DNA of 64,000 nucleotides, taken from assembly GCF_002095315.1 (NCBI RefSeq), contig NZ_MLFN01000005.1, forward strand, positions 1 through 64,000. Direction: 5' to 3'. Of this stretch, positions 36,053 through 46,077 are shown in pieces. A model generated the notes under the pieces. The model saw only the letters and a list, made by a program, of their open reading frames with translations, was not told the origin of the DNA and did not search any database. The position numbers and the translations under genes are program-made. Within the stretch, counting starts at the first letter, position 1. Each line of letters begins with the position of its first letter. Source of the DNA: Pantoea conspicua (lineage in GTDB: Bacteria > Pseudomonadota > Gammaproteobacteria > Enterobacterales > Enterobacteriaceae).

Positions 36053-36747
36053 GTCGCGGCGAAACAGGCGCTGAGCGAACGAATTTGCTGGCCTTCGGGG
36101 GTGAAGTTGTCGGCGGCCAGCCAGTCGCTCAGGGCATGCTGGATGTCAGACCATTCACTGTCAATGACCGAGAGCCAGTCGGTATCCCGGTTGCGGTGTT
36201 TACGCGTCATGGCCTGACGAAAGCGGCCCTCAAAGCGAAAACCCAGCCGTTCGGCCGCCCGTCGCGAGGCGAGGTTGGTTGAGTCACAGCGCCAGGCGAC
36301 CCGACGATAGCCGAGCGAAAAGGCCTGTTGCAGCAGCAAAAAAATCGCTTCACTGCCCAGTGCGCTGCGCTGCATCAGGGGCGACCAGGTAACGTGTCCG
36401 ATTTCTATCGCACCGTTTCCGGTTTCAATACTGGCAAAGCAGACCACGCCCAGCGGCTGTTGCTGGCGGTTGCAGACCGCATAGGGCACCAGACCGGTAT
36501 CGGCTACCTTTTCTGCAATCCATTGCTGCATCTGCGCCAGCGAAGCCGGACGCTCAGCGCCCAGCCAGGTCCAGTCCCGATCGTCCGGGGCCAGCATAAA
36601 AGCCTGCAACAGGCATTCCGCATGGTCAGAACTTAGTGGAAGCAGGCTGCCATGCTGGCCCGGCAGCGGCTGGCGAGGCGGGATGATGACCGGCTGCCAG
36701 TCGGGCAGCGCGTTACCGACCGGCTGATTATCGTGATAGGGGTTCAA
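36016..36747 (-). CDS. GNAT-family N-acetyltransferase (RimJ/RimL type)
   Basis: 243 residues. Acetyltransf_3 marks: N-terminal Pro-rich lead, EKVADTGLVPYAVCNRQQQPLGVVCF, acetyl-CoA-binding GSEAIFLLLQQAF, and CDSTNLASRRAAERLGFRFEGRFRQ. Closely resembles enteric RimJ/RimL-like proteins that acetylate amino groups of proteins or small amines. Substrate unknown. Confidence 0.82.
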   Translation of the reverse strand: MNPYHDNQPVGNALPDWQPVIIPPRQPLPGQHGSLLPLSSDHAECLLQAFMLAPDDRDWTWLGAERPASLAQMQQWIAEKVADTGLVPYAVCNRQQQPLGVVCFASIETGNGAIEIGHVTWSPLMQRSALGSEAIFLLLQQAFSLGYRRVAWRCDSTNLASRRAAERLGFRFEGRFRQAMTRKHRNRDTDWLSVIDSEWSDIQHALSDWLAADNFTPEGQQIRSLSACFAATQASACSATADK

Positions 36748-36951
36748 CGGCGTTCTCCTGCGGCAAAAGGGCTTCAGAAACGGGGCTGCTGAACCGAACC
36801 TGATTCGATACGGATGGGTTCTGCAATTTATTAACGGCAGTTAAACCGGTAGCGGCTTGTTCCCGCTTACCACATAACTTTGCCTGCCACTGACAGAAAA
36901 TCAAACAGATTCGCGCAGCATAGCGACCATTGTCACCCAGAGGAGTCACCG

Positions 36952-37164
36952 ATGAAAACCAGGCTGGCCAGCGCGTTGCTGTTTTTATTGTTATCGTTCG
37001 GCGCTTTTTCACAGCAGGTAATCAGTGAAAGTCATCTCCATTCACGCAGCGCAAGGTTACTGGAGCAGGGAAATCTGACGGATACCGCCGATACGCCGGA
37101 TGAACATCTGCAGGAGCCACGGTCGTCGCGCGTCAGCCTGCAGCGCAAGCCGTGGCTGTTATAG
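36952..37164 (+). CDS. Small exported protein of unknown function
   Basis: 70 residues from ATG 36952 with AGAGGAGTC upstream. A signal peptide (TRLASALLFLLLSFGAFS) cleaves near QQVIS. The mature 50 residues are polar, with SESHLHSRSARLLEQ and an acidic centre, ending RKPWLL. No family recognised. Probably periplasmic. Confidence 0.6.
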   Translation: MKTRLASALLFLLLSFGAFSQQVISESHLHSRSARLLEQGNLTDTADTPDEHLQEPRSSRVSLQRKPWLL

Positions 37165-37215
37165 TCGCCCGGTGCTGCCGGCTGAAAAGGGAGCCGGTGA
37201 CACCGGGCAGATGGG

Positions 37216-38409
37216 TTACAGCGTGGCCTGAGTGGCGGTCATGCCAGGTACCAGAATCACTTTGCGGCAATCTTCCTGGCGCTTCTCAAAGATTTCATAG
37301 CCGCGCGCCGCATCTTCCAGCGGCAGGTGATGAGTAACAATCTCTTCCGGTTTCAGGTGACCCTGTTCGATCAGTTTAAGCAGGTCCGGCAGGTAGGCGT
37401 GAACGTGGGTCTGGCCCATCTTAAAGGTCAGCCCTTTATCAAACGCATCGCCGAACAGGAAGCCGTGGATAAATCCGGCGTAGACGCCCGGCACGCTGAC
37501 GATGCCGCCACGCCGCACCGCGGCAATACACTGACGCAGCGCCTTGCCGCTGCTGCCTTCCAGCTTGAGGTTACTGAGCACAGTTTCCGTCAGGCTGCCT
37601 TTGGCTTCGAATCCCACCGCATCGATCACCGCATCCACCCCTCGATGACCTGCGCTGTGTTCGATAATCCAGCCCGCCGGGTCGTTGATCTGATCAAAGT
37701 TGATCGGAATCACGCCGTAGCGATCGCGGGCAAAGTTCAGGCGATACTCGTTATGATCGATCATGTAAATCTGTTCCGCGCCCTCCAGGCGGGCACAGGC
37801 GGCGCTGAGTAAACCCACCGGTCCGGCACCAAAAATGGCGACGCTGGAGCCCGGTTTCACTTCAGCATTTTTCACCGCCTGCCAGGCGGTTGGCAGGATA
37901 TCGGAGAGGAACAGCACTTTCTCATCGGATAACAGCGACGGCACTTTGAACGGGCCGGTATTGGCTTTCGGCACCCGGACATATTCCGCCTGTCCGCCCG
38001 GCACGCCGCCATAGAGTTTGCTGTAGCCAAACAGCGCGGCGGGCGGCGTTATGTTTTTACGATTAAGGATGGCACCGCGACCGCTGTTGGTGGTTTCACA
38101 GGCGGCATACTGATGCAGATGGCAGAAGAAACAGTCGCCACAGGCGATAACAAACGGAATGACCACCCGATCGCCTTTGGCGACGGCCGTAACGGCGCTG
38201 CCGGCTTCCACCACTTCACCCATAAATTCATGACCGAAGATATCGCCATGACCGGTACCGGGGATCTTGCCACGGTAGAGGTGCAGGTCTGAGCCGCAAA
38301 TCGCGGTGGCGGTGACGCGCAAAATGATGTCATCGTCAGCTTCCAGACCCGGATCGGGGACGTTATCAACGCTGACTTTATGCGGACCGTGATAGGTTAA
38401 TGCTTTCAT
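37216..38409 (-). CDS. Zinc-dependent alcohol dehydrogenase (formaldehyde-dehydrogenase-like)
   Basis: 397 residues. Catalytic zinc ligands in [13 protein letters not shown] and [12 protein letters not shown]; structural zinc Cys in [18 protein letters not shown]-binding [17 protein letters not shown]. The long-chain subgroup resembles glutathione-independent formaldehyde dehydrogenase. It may detoxify aldehydes. RBS AGGAGTTGAAC. Confidence 0.85.
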   Translation of the reverse strand: MKALTYHGPHKVSVDNVPDPGLEADDDIILRVTATAICGSDLHLYRGKIPGTGHGDIFGHEFMGEVVEAGSAVTAVAKGDRVVIPFVIACGDCFFCHLHQYAACETTNSGRGAILNRKNITPPAALFGYSKLYGGVPGGQAEYVRVPKANTGPFKVPSLLSDEKVLFLSDILPTAWQAVKNAEVKPGSSVAIFGAGPVGLLSAACARLEGAEQIYMIDHNEYRLNFARDRYGVIPINFDQINDPAGWIIEHSAGHRGVDAVIDAVGFEAKGSLTETVLSNLKLEGSSGKALRQCIAAVRRGGIVSVPGVYAGFIHGFLFGDAFDKGLTFKMGQTHVHAYLPDLLKLIEQGHLKPEEIVTHHLPLEDAARGYEIFEKRQEDCRKVILVPGMTATQATL

Positions 38410-38611
38410 CTGTTCAACTCCTGCTGATGAGTGTATGCGGCATGAAAAAGACTTGCCGCGACAAAGCGGGGGCAGACTCAGGGAACCTGAAATCGAAACC
38501 TGCCTGAAGTGTAGCCAGCATCCGGACAGTAAGCAGAGCGGTGGGGCCGGCGGGCGGCGTTTAACCGTTTGTCAGGTCAGGGCACGCCTGCCGCCAGCAG
38601 GAAAACCACAC

Positions 38612-39136
38612 TCAGTCAGGCAGGGTGCTGAAGGCGCGCCGGTAAGCGGTATCGATTTGTGGCGGAACCTGTTCGATGTAGCGACGCGCATGCTTACGCG
38701 TTTCACCTTCCAGCCGCTGCAGATAATCCAGCGCCTCATCCAGGGTGGGAATGCGACCTTCTGTTCCGTCGATGCAGGCGGGCAAGGCGGTCCAGATCAG
38801 CCCTTCAATCCCTCTGGCACGCGCCCATTCCGCCAGCGGTCCCACTGCCGTCTCCGTCACCGTCAGTATACCCAGCCCATCGTTGCGGCTCTCCGGAATG
38901 CCTTCCCGTTCACGCAGCGCACGGCAGGCGGTCTCCAGTGAGGCGGTATTCAGCCAGGCCCACAGCACCGGTACCGGTGTGGCATTAAGGCTGATGGCCG
39001 TCGCCAGTTCACCACCTTCGCTGATGCGAACAAACTCAATCGGCACCGGTGGACCATCGCAATGCCAGGGACTGGCAACCGGCAGCGCCCCTGATTTCCA
39101 GATCAGCGATCCCCATCCAAGGCAGGCAATTTTCAT
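38612..39136 (-). CDS. Conserved protein of unknown function, GWGSLIW-type
   Basis: 174 residues from ATG 39136 (AGGAGAAGAGA directly upstream); the upstream ATG 39154 lacks an RBS. Begins MKIACLGWGSLIWKSGALP, vaguely like the gamma-glutamylcyclotransferase YGSL motif but not convincing. Central CDGPPVPIEFVRISEGGELATAISLN; C-terminal helix GETRKHARRYIEQVPPQ. No function assigned. Confidence 0.7.
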   Translation of the reverse strand: MKIACLGWGSLIWKSGALPVASPWHCDGPPVPIEFVRISEGGELATAISLNATPVPVLWAWLNTASLETACRALREREGIPESRNDGLGILTVTETAVGPLAEWARARGIEGLIWTALPACIDGTEGRIPTLDEALDYLQRLEGETRKHARRYIEQVPPQIDTAYRRAFSTLPD

Positions 39137-39510
39137 TCTCTTCTCCTGTGTCATGGTGTCAGCGCAACGCCTGAAGCATAGCTAAAGCGTAGCTTGCCTG
39201 ACGTGTTCATCGCGCCGATGACCTGACGTTAGCGCGGCGAATCAGGCTGAAAAATGGCATCATCGGCTACTGTCGCCGCGCACAATCTGACGATTTTTTC
39301 AGCGATGTATGCGCAGTAAGCTCCATAACTTGAACTTTTATCGTCAGGTAGTGTAAAAAGAGGCGCACGCAATCGATTACCTTTGCGCCAGCGGATCGGG
39401 GTAACACCTGCCGATGCGGCTGACGCAGTGATGTCTGGCCCGGAGCGGACGCCGCAACACTTTCCGTTCTGGCTGTCAGATAACCGGCGGCTTTTAACAG
39501 GGAATAGCAG

Positions 39511-40800
39511 ATGAAAACCACGCAAACGAGCACGCTGGGCGCGCTTGAACGTGACGCTGATAGGGCATGGCGTAAAACCGATACGATGTGGATGCTGGGC
39601 TTATACGGCACCGCGATTGGCGCCGGCGTGCTGTTTCTGCCGATCAATGCTGGCGTCGGGGGGCTGATTCCGCTGATCATTATGGCGATTCTCGCCTTTC
39701 CGCTGACCTTTTTTGCCCACCGCGCCCTGACGCGCTTTGTGCTTTCCGGTAAAAATCCGGCTGGTGACATCACCGACGTGGTGGAAGAGCACTTTGGCAC
39801 TGGCGCCGGTAAGCTGATTACGCTGCTCTATTTCTTCGCCATCTACCCGATTCTGCTGATGTACAGCGTGGCGATTACCAACACGGTGGAGAGTCTGATG
39901 GTCAATCAGCTCGGGCTGGTGCCACCGCCACGCGTACTGTTGTCGCTGCTGCTGATTGTTGGCCTGATGACCATTGTGCGTTTCGGTGAGCAGATGATCG
40001 TCAAAGCGATGAGCGTGCTGGTCTATCCGTTTGTCGCGGTCCTGATGCTGATGGCCTGCTATCTGATCCCGCACTGGCACGGGGCCGCGCTAACGACGCT
40101 GAGCAGCGCAACGCCCAGCGGCAACGGTTTATGGATGACGCTGTGGCTGGCGATTCCGGTGATGGTGTTCTCTTTTAACCACTCGCCGATCATCTCGTCG
40201 TTTGCGCTGGCGAAACGTGAAGAGTATGGCGAGGCGGCAGAGAAGAAGTGTTCACGTATTCTGGCCTGCGCCCACCTGCTGATGGTGGTAACGGTGATGT
40301 TTTTTGTCTTCAGCTGTGTGCTGAGCCTGTCGCCCGCCGATCTGCACGCGGCGAAGGCGCAAAACATCACGATTCTCTCCTATCTGGCGAACCATTTTCA
40401 GGTGCCGGTCATCGCCTGGCTGGGGCCGATCATTGCGATTGTGGCGATCACCAAATCGTTTCTCGGCCACTATCTTGGCGCGCGGGAAGGCTTTAACGGC
40501 ATGGTGAATAAAGCGCTGCGCAGCCGCGGTAAACAGATGGCGCCTGCCCGGCTGAACCGCCTGACCTCCATGTTTATGCTGCTGACCACCTGGCTGGTGG
40601 CCACGCTTGATCCCAATATTCTTGGGATGATTGAGACGCTCGGCGGCCCGGTGATTGCGATAATCCTGTTCCTGATGCCGATGTACGCGATTCAGAAAGT
40701 CCCGGCGATGCGTCAGTACAGTGGCAACATCAGTAACCTGTTTGTGGTGCTGACCGGGCTGATTGCCATCTCTGCCATCTTCTACTCACTGGCGCACTGA
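39511..40800 (+). CDS. sdaC: SdaC, serine:H+ symporter
   Basis: 429 residues, like E. coli SdaC (about 75 % identical by eye). WRKTDTMWMLGLYGTAIGAGVLFLPINAGVGG-type first helix, FSFNHSPIISSFALAKREEYGE and KSFLGHYLGAREGFNGMV are diagnostic of the HAAAP family. Eleven membrane helices. Imports L-serine; E. coli pairs it with sdaB, which is not adjacent here. Preceding gap has no clear operator. Confidence 0.93.
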   Translation: MKTTQTSTLGALERDADRAWRKTDTMWMLGLYGTAIGAGVLFLPINAGVGGLIPLIIMAILAFPLTFFAHRALTRFVLSGKNPAGDITDVVEEHFGTGAGKLITLLYFFAIYPILLMYSVAITNTVESLMVNQLGLVPPPRVLLSLLLIVGLMTIVRFGEQMIVKAMSVLVYPFVAVLMLMACYLIPHWHGAALTTLSSATPSGNGLWMTLWLAIPVMVFSFNHSPIISSFALAKREEYGEAAEKKCSRILACAHLLMVVTVMFFVFSCVLSLSPADLHAAKAQNITILSYLANHFQVPVIAWLGPIIAIVAITKSFLGHYLGAREGFNGMVNKALRSRGKQMAPARLNRLTSMFMLLTTWLVATLDPNILGMIETLGGPVIAIILFLMPMYAIQKVPAMRQYSGNISNLFVVLTGLIAISAIFYSLAH

Positions 40801-40821
40801 TCTGCACCCGTATGGCGTCAG

Positions 40822-41340
40822 TTATCGATATGCTGCTTCCATACGACTGATATGGGCCAGCAGTTCGTCCGCCTGCTGTTCGGCAAAAACCGCAATGCCA
40901 TGCTGACGTAACAGGGCGGCGGCGACGCCCGCGCCGCGCCGACGTTGACCGCTAAAGCGACCATCATAAATGCTCTGACTGCCGCAGGTCGGGCTGCCAT
41001 CGCTGAGCAGGGCGTAGCGGCATCCGGCCTGCTGTGCAGTTTCGAGTGCCAGCCTCGCGGCGAGCAGATAAATCCGGGTCACATCACGCCCGTCAGACTC
41101 CACCACACGGGCTCGTCCCGCCAGCACATCGGCACCGTTGCCGCCGACAATCTCCGCCGGCAGGCGTGGGGTCGGCAAACCGGCGGCCAGTTCAGGACAG
41201 TGAACTACCAGCCGCTGTTCACGCTGCCACTGTGCCAGCGCGGACAGCACCTGTTTTTTGTCACTGCCGTTGTAGCGCACCCGAAACCCCATCAGACAAG
41301 CGCTAATCAATATCTTCGCGCGACGATCCTGCATGTTCAT
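40822..41340 (-). CDS. DUF523 family protein
   Basis: 172 residues. Starts ILISACLMGFRVRYNGSDKK; also VVHCPELAAGLPTPRLPAEIVGG, and CGSQSIYDGRFSGQRRRGAGVAAALL. The conserved Cys (CLMG, CPE, CRYALLSDGSPTCG) suggest a metal or redox site. Starts at ATG 41340 or 41334 behind GGGAGG. Function unknown in this family. Confidence 0.82.
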   Translation of the reverse strand: MNMQDRRAKILISACLMGFRVRYNGSDKKQVLSALAQWQREQRLVVHCPELAAGLPTPRLPAEIVGGNGADVLAGRARVVESDGRDVTRIYLLAARLALETAQQAGCRYALLSDGSPTCGSQSIYDGRFSGQRRRGAGVAAALLRQHGIAVFAEQQADELLAHISRMEAAYR

Positions 41341-41412
41341 TGGCCTCCCGACTGACGCATCTATTCAGCAATGGTTTACTTTTGTTACTTATTAGCATGT
41401 TAGAGTTAACGC

Positions 41413-41427
41413 GAATAATGATTATTC
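41413..41427. promoter_or_regulatory. Fur-box-like operator
   Basis: GAATAATGATTATTC is a perfect 15-bp inverted repeat (7-1-7), matching the core of the Fur box, 20 bp before the binding-protein start. It suggests iron repression. Confidence 0.6.
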
Positions 41428-41446
41428 CTTAACCAGGTATCGAAAA

Positions 41447-42544
41447 ATGAAAACCAGGCTGCTCGCCGCCACCACCTTGTTGCTGTCAGCCGCCTGTGCG
41501 GCCACCACCTATCCGGTTACGGTAACCGATCTGGATGGGCAAACCATCACGCTGCAAAAAGAGCCGCAGCATGTGATTTTGCAGGATGGTCGCGACATTC
41601 TGGCGCTGGCGTTACTCGACCGGCAAAATCCGTTTAAGCGGGTGGTAGCGTGGAATAATCTGCCGAAGAAACAGGATACCCAGACCTGGGAGCTGCTGAA
41701 GCAGCGCTGGCCAGAAGCGACCTCAATCGTTGATATGGGCTTTAATGACCAGGGGCAGGTCGATCTGGAGAGCGTGCTGGCGAAGCAGCCCGATCTGATG
41801 ATTGCTCAGTTGCGTGCCAAACCGGCACTGACCCAGTCGGGTGTGCTGGCAACCTTAAAAAACCTGCATATTCCGGTGCTGTTTCTCGACGATGAGCTGA
41901 AGCCAAAGCAGAATACGGTGCCGGGTATCACTCTGCTCGGTAAAGTGCTGAACCGCGAAGCCGAGGCTAAAGCCTATACCGATTTTTATCAGCAGCGCTG
42001 GCAGCGGATTCAGCAGGGCGTGGCGCAGGTGCAGCACAAGCCGACAGTATTTATCGAGCCGATAGCCGGTAACAGCGATAACTGTTGCTTTACTCACGGC
42101 CATAACGGCTGGGGCGCGCTGGTGGAAGCGGTAGGGGGCAAAAATATCGGTTCTGCGCTGCTGCCAGGCAGTTCAGGCTTTGTCTCACTGGAAAAAATCA
42201 TCGCCATGAAGCCGGATGTCTACATCATGACCGGCTCAAAACGGCCCAACAGCAACGTACTGCCGTTTGGTTATGGGGCGACTCAGTCTGAAATTACCGC
42301 GACTTTTAATCGCCTGCTGACCCGTACCGGCCTGGCGCAGATCGCCTCGGTGAAGCAACAGCGGGTCTACGGCCTCTATCACCATTTCTATAACCATCCG
42401 TATAACATCATCGGCATGGAAATTCTGGCAAAAGATCTCTATCCGCAGACCTTCAGCGATGTTGATCCGACCGCTGATTACCATTATCTGGTCAGCCACT
42501 TTACCCGGTTACCGGATTCGCCAGTTATCCTCAGTACGCCCTGA
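41447..42544 (+). CDS. Iron-siderophore-type ABC substrate-binding protein
   Basis: 365 residues. Signal peptide (MKTRLLAATTLLLSAACA) then YPVTVTDLDGQTITLQKEPQHVIL, typical of the BtuF/FepB superfamily. Later VVDMGFNDQGQVDLESVLAKQPDLMI, PVLFLDDE, and CCFTHGHNGWGALVEAVGGKNIGS. A periplasmic receptor for haem, vitamin B12 or ferric siderophore; the preceding Fur box favours iron. No permease or ATPase neighbours, so it must work with a transporter elsewhere. Confidence 0.82.
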   Translation: MKTRLLAATTLLLSAACAATTYPVTVTDLDGQTITLQKEPQHVILQDGRDILALALLDRQNPFKRVVAWNNLPKKQDTQTWELLKQRWPEATSIVDMGFNDQGQVDLESVLAKQPDLMIAQLRAKPALTQSGVLATLKNLHIPVLFLDDELKPKQNTVPGITLLGKVLNREAEAKAYTDFYQQRWQRIQQGVAQVQHKPTVFIEPIAGNSDNCCFTHGHNGWGALVEAVGGKNIGSALLPGSSGFVSLEKIIAMKPDVYIMTGSKRPNSNVLPFGYGATQSEITATFNRLLTRTGLAQIASVKQQRVYGLYHHFYNHPYNIIGMEILAKDLYPQTFSDVDPTADYHYLVSHFTRLPDSPVILSTP

Positions 42545-43150
42545 TCCGGTGGGGTAGAGCGAGGACAGCGGCCAATGCCCTGGTTATTGCCGGGCCTGAA
42601 GCGGTCAGCGGCGATCGGGTTTAGCCGCTGGCCATCATCCTGTCACTGAAGCTGGCCGAAACGAGCAGGGATCTATCCCGGCTAAACGCCGAAAGATTCG
42701 GTCAGGCCAGTTTTATTCGATGCAGATAAACGGCCGATCAAGTCAGGTCAGCGGGCAGCCTGAATGATATGGGGATGTTTAACCCCTGAATATGTTGTGT
42801 TTATGACCTTCCCACAGGCGCAGCCTGTTCATTCCGGATGTGATGCTGGCCCGCCTTTCTTCACGAGATTGCTTTCTCAGCGTCACGCCGCAATGCGAAT
42901 AACTTTCAGTGTCATATCCCGACAGAACATAACGACCCGTCGGTTTCGGCCTGCTCGTTACGGTGTTCGGGTTAATAAAGCATCTGTCAGAAAATGAAGC
43001 AAAACCGGGTTACTGTTAAGAAAGCGCTAAGTAAGCGTAATAGTGTGTAAGTTGCCGGTTTTTAAGAGTTTTACTGATGCTGGCTCGTCATATTATTGCC
43101 ACTATGATGCTCAACGGTGCCTGAATAACCGTTTCTTCGGAGGCAGTACC
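42545..43150. other. Long intergenic region, no gene seen
   Basis: 606 bases. Short inverted repeats (CAGCGG/CCGCTG around 42604-42630) but no U-tract terminator. Open frames on either strand lack family resemblance. It probably holds the rcnB-like gene promoter near its end. Confidence 0.4.
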
Positions 43151-43603
43151 ATGAAAAAAACAACGTTAACACTTATCGCTTCACTTTTTGCATGCAGCAC
43201 CCTGTTTTCTCACACCGCGCTGGCGGACGGCCCGGGCGACGATCATGGCCAGCGCTGGCAGCAGGGCGGTCAATCGCACGCGGACAATCATGGTCAGGGG
43301 CAAGGTCGGGGCAACGGTCACGACAACGGCAAAGGGCACAATCGGGCCGATAATGACCGGCATAATGATGGCCGGCGCGATGACCGCGATCATTTTGCCT
43401 GGAACGGTCATGATTTCCGTCGCGGTCATGCGATCCCAGCGGAATATCGCGGCGATCGCTATCGCGTCAACGACTGGCACGACCGTGGCTTACGTGAACC
43501 GCCACGTGGCGAACACTGGGCCTACATTGACGGCAACTATGTGCTGATTGCGGCGGCTACCGGTGTCATTACCTCGCTGATCCTGAGTAGCGCGCTGCAC
43601 TAA
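43151..43603 (+). CDS. RcnB-family periplasmic protein
   Basis: 150 residues from ATG 43151. Signal peptide ends TALA before DGPGDDHG. A His/Gly/Asn/Asp-rich low-complexity linker (residues about 27-80) could bind Ni2+ or Co2+. The RcnB domain follows: HAIPAEYRGDRYRVNDWHDRGLREPPRGEHWAYIDGNYVLIA, and a final membrane-like helix. RcnB modulates nickel/cobalt efflux in E. coli; its RcnA partner is not nearby. Confidence 0.83.
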   Translation: MKKTTLTLIASLFACSTLFSHTALADGPGDDHGQRWQQGGQSHADNHGQGQGRGNGHDNGKGHNRADNDRHNDGRRDDRDHFAWNGHDFRRGHAIPAEYRGDRYRVNDWHDRGLREPPRGEHWAYIDGNYVLIAAATGVITSLILSSALH

Positions 43604-43744
43604 GTCACCAAATTCAGCATCCGAACTCAACTCCCGACCACGGTGTGACGGATGGAAATCGCCATCCGTCACTCTTTCCGTTTTGCCGTGCCAGCAGCTA
43701 TCCTGACAGTCCACTCAGAGAACCTTCCCGTGTAAGGAGTCATG

Positions 43745-44581
43745 ATGACGACGGTTAAGATGGTTGCGGTAGATATGGACGGCACCTTTCTGGATGACCA
43801 GAAGCAGTACAATCGATCCCGCTTTCTCGCCTGCTATCAGCAGCTCACCGCCCGTGACATTAAATTTGTCGTAGCCAGTGGCAATCAGTATTACCAGCTC
43901 AAATCGTTCTTCCCGGAGATCGCCAGCGACATCGCCTTTGTGGCAGAGAACGGCGCGTGGATTATCGATCGTGATGAAGAGCTGTTCTGCGGCGCTTTCG
44001 CCCGCAGCGACGTTGAGGCGGTGATTGATACCCTGCAAAACGGCCACTATCCCGGCCTGCGTTATCTGCTGTGTGGGCGTAACAGCGCCTATTACTTCGA
44101 TGGCATGGAGGAGAGCTGGCTGGTTAAGATGCGGCATTACTGCCACCGCCTCAGGCCGATTCATCAGCTGGATGAGACGGGCGACGATCGGCTGTTCAAA
44201 TTCGCTCTGAATCTGTCGGATGACTACATCGAACCGCTGATGGCGGATATCGAACATCTGCATCAGGGCAAGGTGGCGGCGACGTCCAGCGGACACGGCT
44301 CCGTTGACCTGATTGTGCCGGGTCATCACAAAGCCAACGGCCTGAATCTGCTGGCGCAGCGCTGGGGGATCAGCCACGATCAGGTGCTGGCGTTTGGCGA
44401 TGGCGGCAACGATCTGGAGATGCTGAAACAATCGGGCTTCAGCTTTGCCATGGCCAACGCGCCGGATCGGGTTAAACAGGCGGCCCGTTATCTTGCGCCT
44501 GCCAACAATCAGCAAGGGGTGTTACAGGTGATTGAGCAGATGCTGGCAGGCGAGGGGCCGTTCGCTTCTCCGGCGGGCTAA
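43745..44581 (+). CDS. ybiV: YbiV/SupH-like HAD sugar phosphatase
   Basis: 278 residues; ATG 43745 is 5 bases after AAGGAG (43734-43739), better spaced than ATG 43742. HAD motif I VDMDGTFLDD, motif II VVASGNQ, motif III/IV GDGGNDLEMLKQSGFSFAM. The Cof cap domain lies between. E. coli YbiV hydrolyses sugar phosphates such as ribose-5-phosphate and erythrose-4-phosphate. FAGENGA-type 'FVAENGAWIID' supports this subgroup. Confidence 0.87.
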   Translation: MTTVKMVAVDMDGTFLDDQKQYNRSRFLACYQQLTARDIKFVVASGNQYYQLKSFFPEIASDIAFVAENGAWIIDRDEELFCGAFARSDVEAVIDTLQNGHYPGLRYLLCGRNSAYYFDGMEESWLVKMRHYCHRLRPIHQLDETGDDRLFKFALNLSDDYIEPLMADIEHLHQGKVAATSSGHGSVDLIVPGHHKANGLNLLAQRWGISHDQVLAFGDGGNDLEMLKQSGFSFAMANAPDRVKQAARYLAPANNQQGVLQVIEQMLAGEGPFASPAG

Positions 44582-44637
44582 CGCGCAGCCGGAGGCACCT
44601 GGCTGCGGCTGCGGAGCAGCTAATCCCTTTGCGTGGA

Positions 44638-45786
44638 TCAGTCGGTGAGCGTCCACGCCTGGGCAAGCATGGCGTGCATCTGGTCGCGACGGTAATTCAC
44701 CAGCGAATTTTTGCTGTTGGCGCGCGCCAGTACCCATTCGGCTTCCGCCGTGGTCAGGGTAGGGCCATCGCGCCAGAACGGCGTAATCGCCCGCTGTTGC
44801 AGCCACTGCTTCAGGAAGCGTGCCGGTGATTCGCTCGGCTCGCTGAACAGCTGTGGGTGAAGTTCATCCATTAAGGCACGCTGCTGCGGATCGCTGCTGT
44901 CGGCCAGCAGGTCGAGGAACGGAAACAGCAGGCGTCCGCAGACTTCACCGTGGTGAAACGGTTTGATCGCCCCCAGTTCACCGGCAATCCCGTGAATGAC
45001 GCCCAGCCCGGCGCTGCTCAGACTGACGCCGCCCAGCCAGGAGGCCATCATCATCGACTCGCGCGCCCGATCGCCTTCGGCGTCATGCCGGTTGAGATCT
45101 GGCCAGGCCTGAACAAACTGGCGCAGGCCGGTCAGCGCCAGCTGGCGGGTAAACAGATTGCCTTTGCCTGAAAGCCAGGCTTCGAACAGGTGGGTAAAGG
45201 CATCAATGCCGCAGGTCGCCAGTACGTGATCGGGGGCGCCTTTCAGCAGATCGGGATCAAGAATCGCCACCTGTGGCACAAAGACCGGATGGCGCAGTGA
45301 GGCTTTGACCTGGATATCATGCTGGTCGGTGACGACCGCATTTTGCGTCACTTCGCTGCCGGTACCGGCGGTGGTCGGCACCGCAATCAGCGGCAGAGTG
45401 ACTGGCTGCACTGGCGTATCGCCCACTTTCTCCAGATAGCGTGCGGTTGGCAGCGGATGCTGCATCATTGCACTGAAAGCTTTGGCGGCATCCAGCACGC
45501 TGCCGCCGCCAATCGCCACTACCCGATCAACATGCCCACGCCAGCGCGCGACCCAACCATCAATCTCCGCAGGCGAGGCTTCATGGCTGACAATTTCGTA
45601 GCCAATAATATGCTGATTAAGTTCTGCTTTCAGGCGGTCATAGGCCGGCCCGTGCAAAAACGATTGTCCACAAAACAGCAGGGTTGGCTGAGACTGCGCC
45701 GCCAGCAGCGGCACCAGTTTATCCAGACTGCCGCGTCCGAACAGGGTTCGTTGATTACTGTACAGCTCACTCAGATTCTCACTCAC
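44638..45786 (-). CDS. Iron-containing alcohol dehydrogenase
   Basis: 382 residues. Fe-ADH marks: VVAIGGGSVLDAAKAF (NAD loop), AVPTTAGTGSEVTQNAV, GIDAFTHLFEAW and GLGVIHGIAGELGA with metal His. The cytosolic enzyme oxidises or reduces short alcohols/aldehydes; substrate unknown. It diverges from gntT, with two GntR boxes between them. Confidence 0.87.
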   Translation of the reverse strand: MSENLSELYSNQRTLFGRGSLDKLVPLLAAQSQPTLLFCGQSFLHGPAYDRLKAELNQHIIGYEIVSHEASPAEIDGWVARWRGHVDRVVAIGGGSVLDAAKAFSAMMQHPLPTARYLEKVGDTPVQPVTLPLIAVPTTAGTGSEVTQNAVVTDQHDIQVKASLRHPVFVPQVAILDPDLLKGAPDHVLATCGIDAFTHLFEAWLSGKGNLFTRQLALTGLRQFVQAWPDLNRHDAEGDRARESMMMASWLGGVSLSSAGLGVIHGIAGELGAIKPFHHGEVCGRLLFPFLDLLADSSDPQQRALMDELHPQLFSEPSESPARFLKQWLQQRAITPFWRDGPTLTTAEAEWVLARANSKNSLVNYRRDQMHAMLAQAWTLTD

Positions 45787-45936
45787 CAGCGCATCCTTTT
45801 ACATTTTCGCTAAAATCTGAGTGTAACGAAAAGCGCGCCGCCCGCGCTGGCAAACTTTCTGATAACGCATCTGCAAAAAGTTGATCACCTTCGCAAAACA
45901 GAAATTCACTGGCTGCGGGGTGGTGCTTTCCGGCGC

Positions 45937-45966
45937 ATGTTACCCTTAACATGTTATCGGTAACAG
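45937..45966. promoter_or_regulatory. Two GntR operator boxes
   Basis: ATGTTACCCTTAACAT (45937-45952) and ATGTTATCGGTAACAG (45951-45966) each resemble the E. coli GntR consensus ATGTTACCGATAACAT and share two bases. They lie 112 bp before gntT and 151 bp before the Fe-ADH start. Confidence 0.78.
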
Positions 45967-46077
45967 CGGTTGTCGGAATGTTAAAAGTTCTTGCAGGCGC
46001 ACTGTTTTGTAGCCTCTGGGGATGATGATAACAAACCGGCACTGAACGCCGTTCAGTGCGCAAGGTGGAGAAAACCT

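Noticed and set aside
43715-44515. 266-aa open frame antisense to ybiV
   Set aside because: The plus-strand HAD phosphatase has all motifs; the antisense frame is typical of GC-rich shadow coding.
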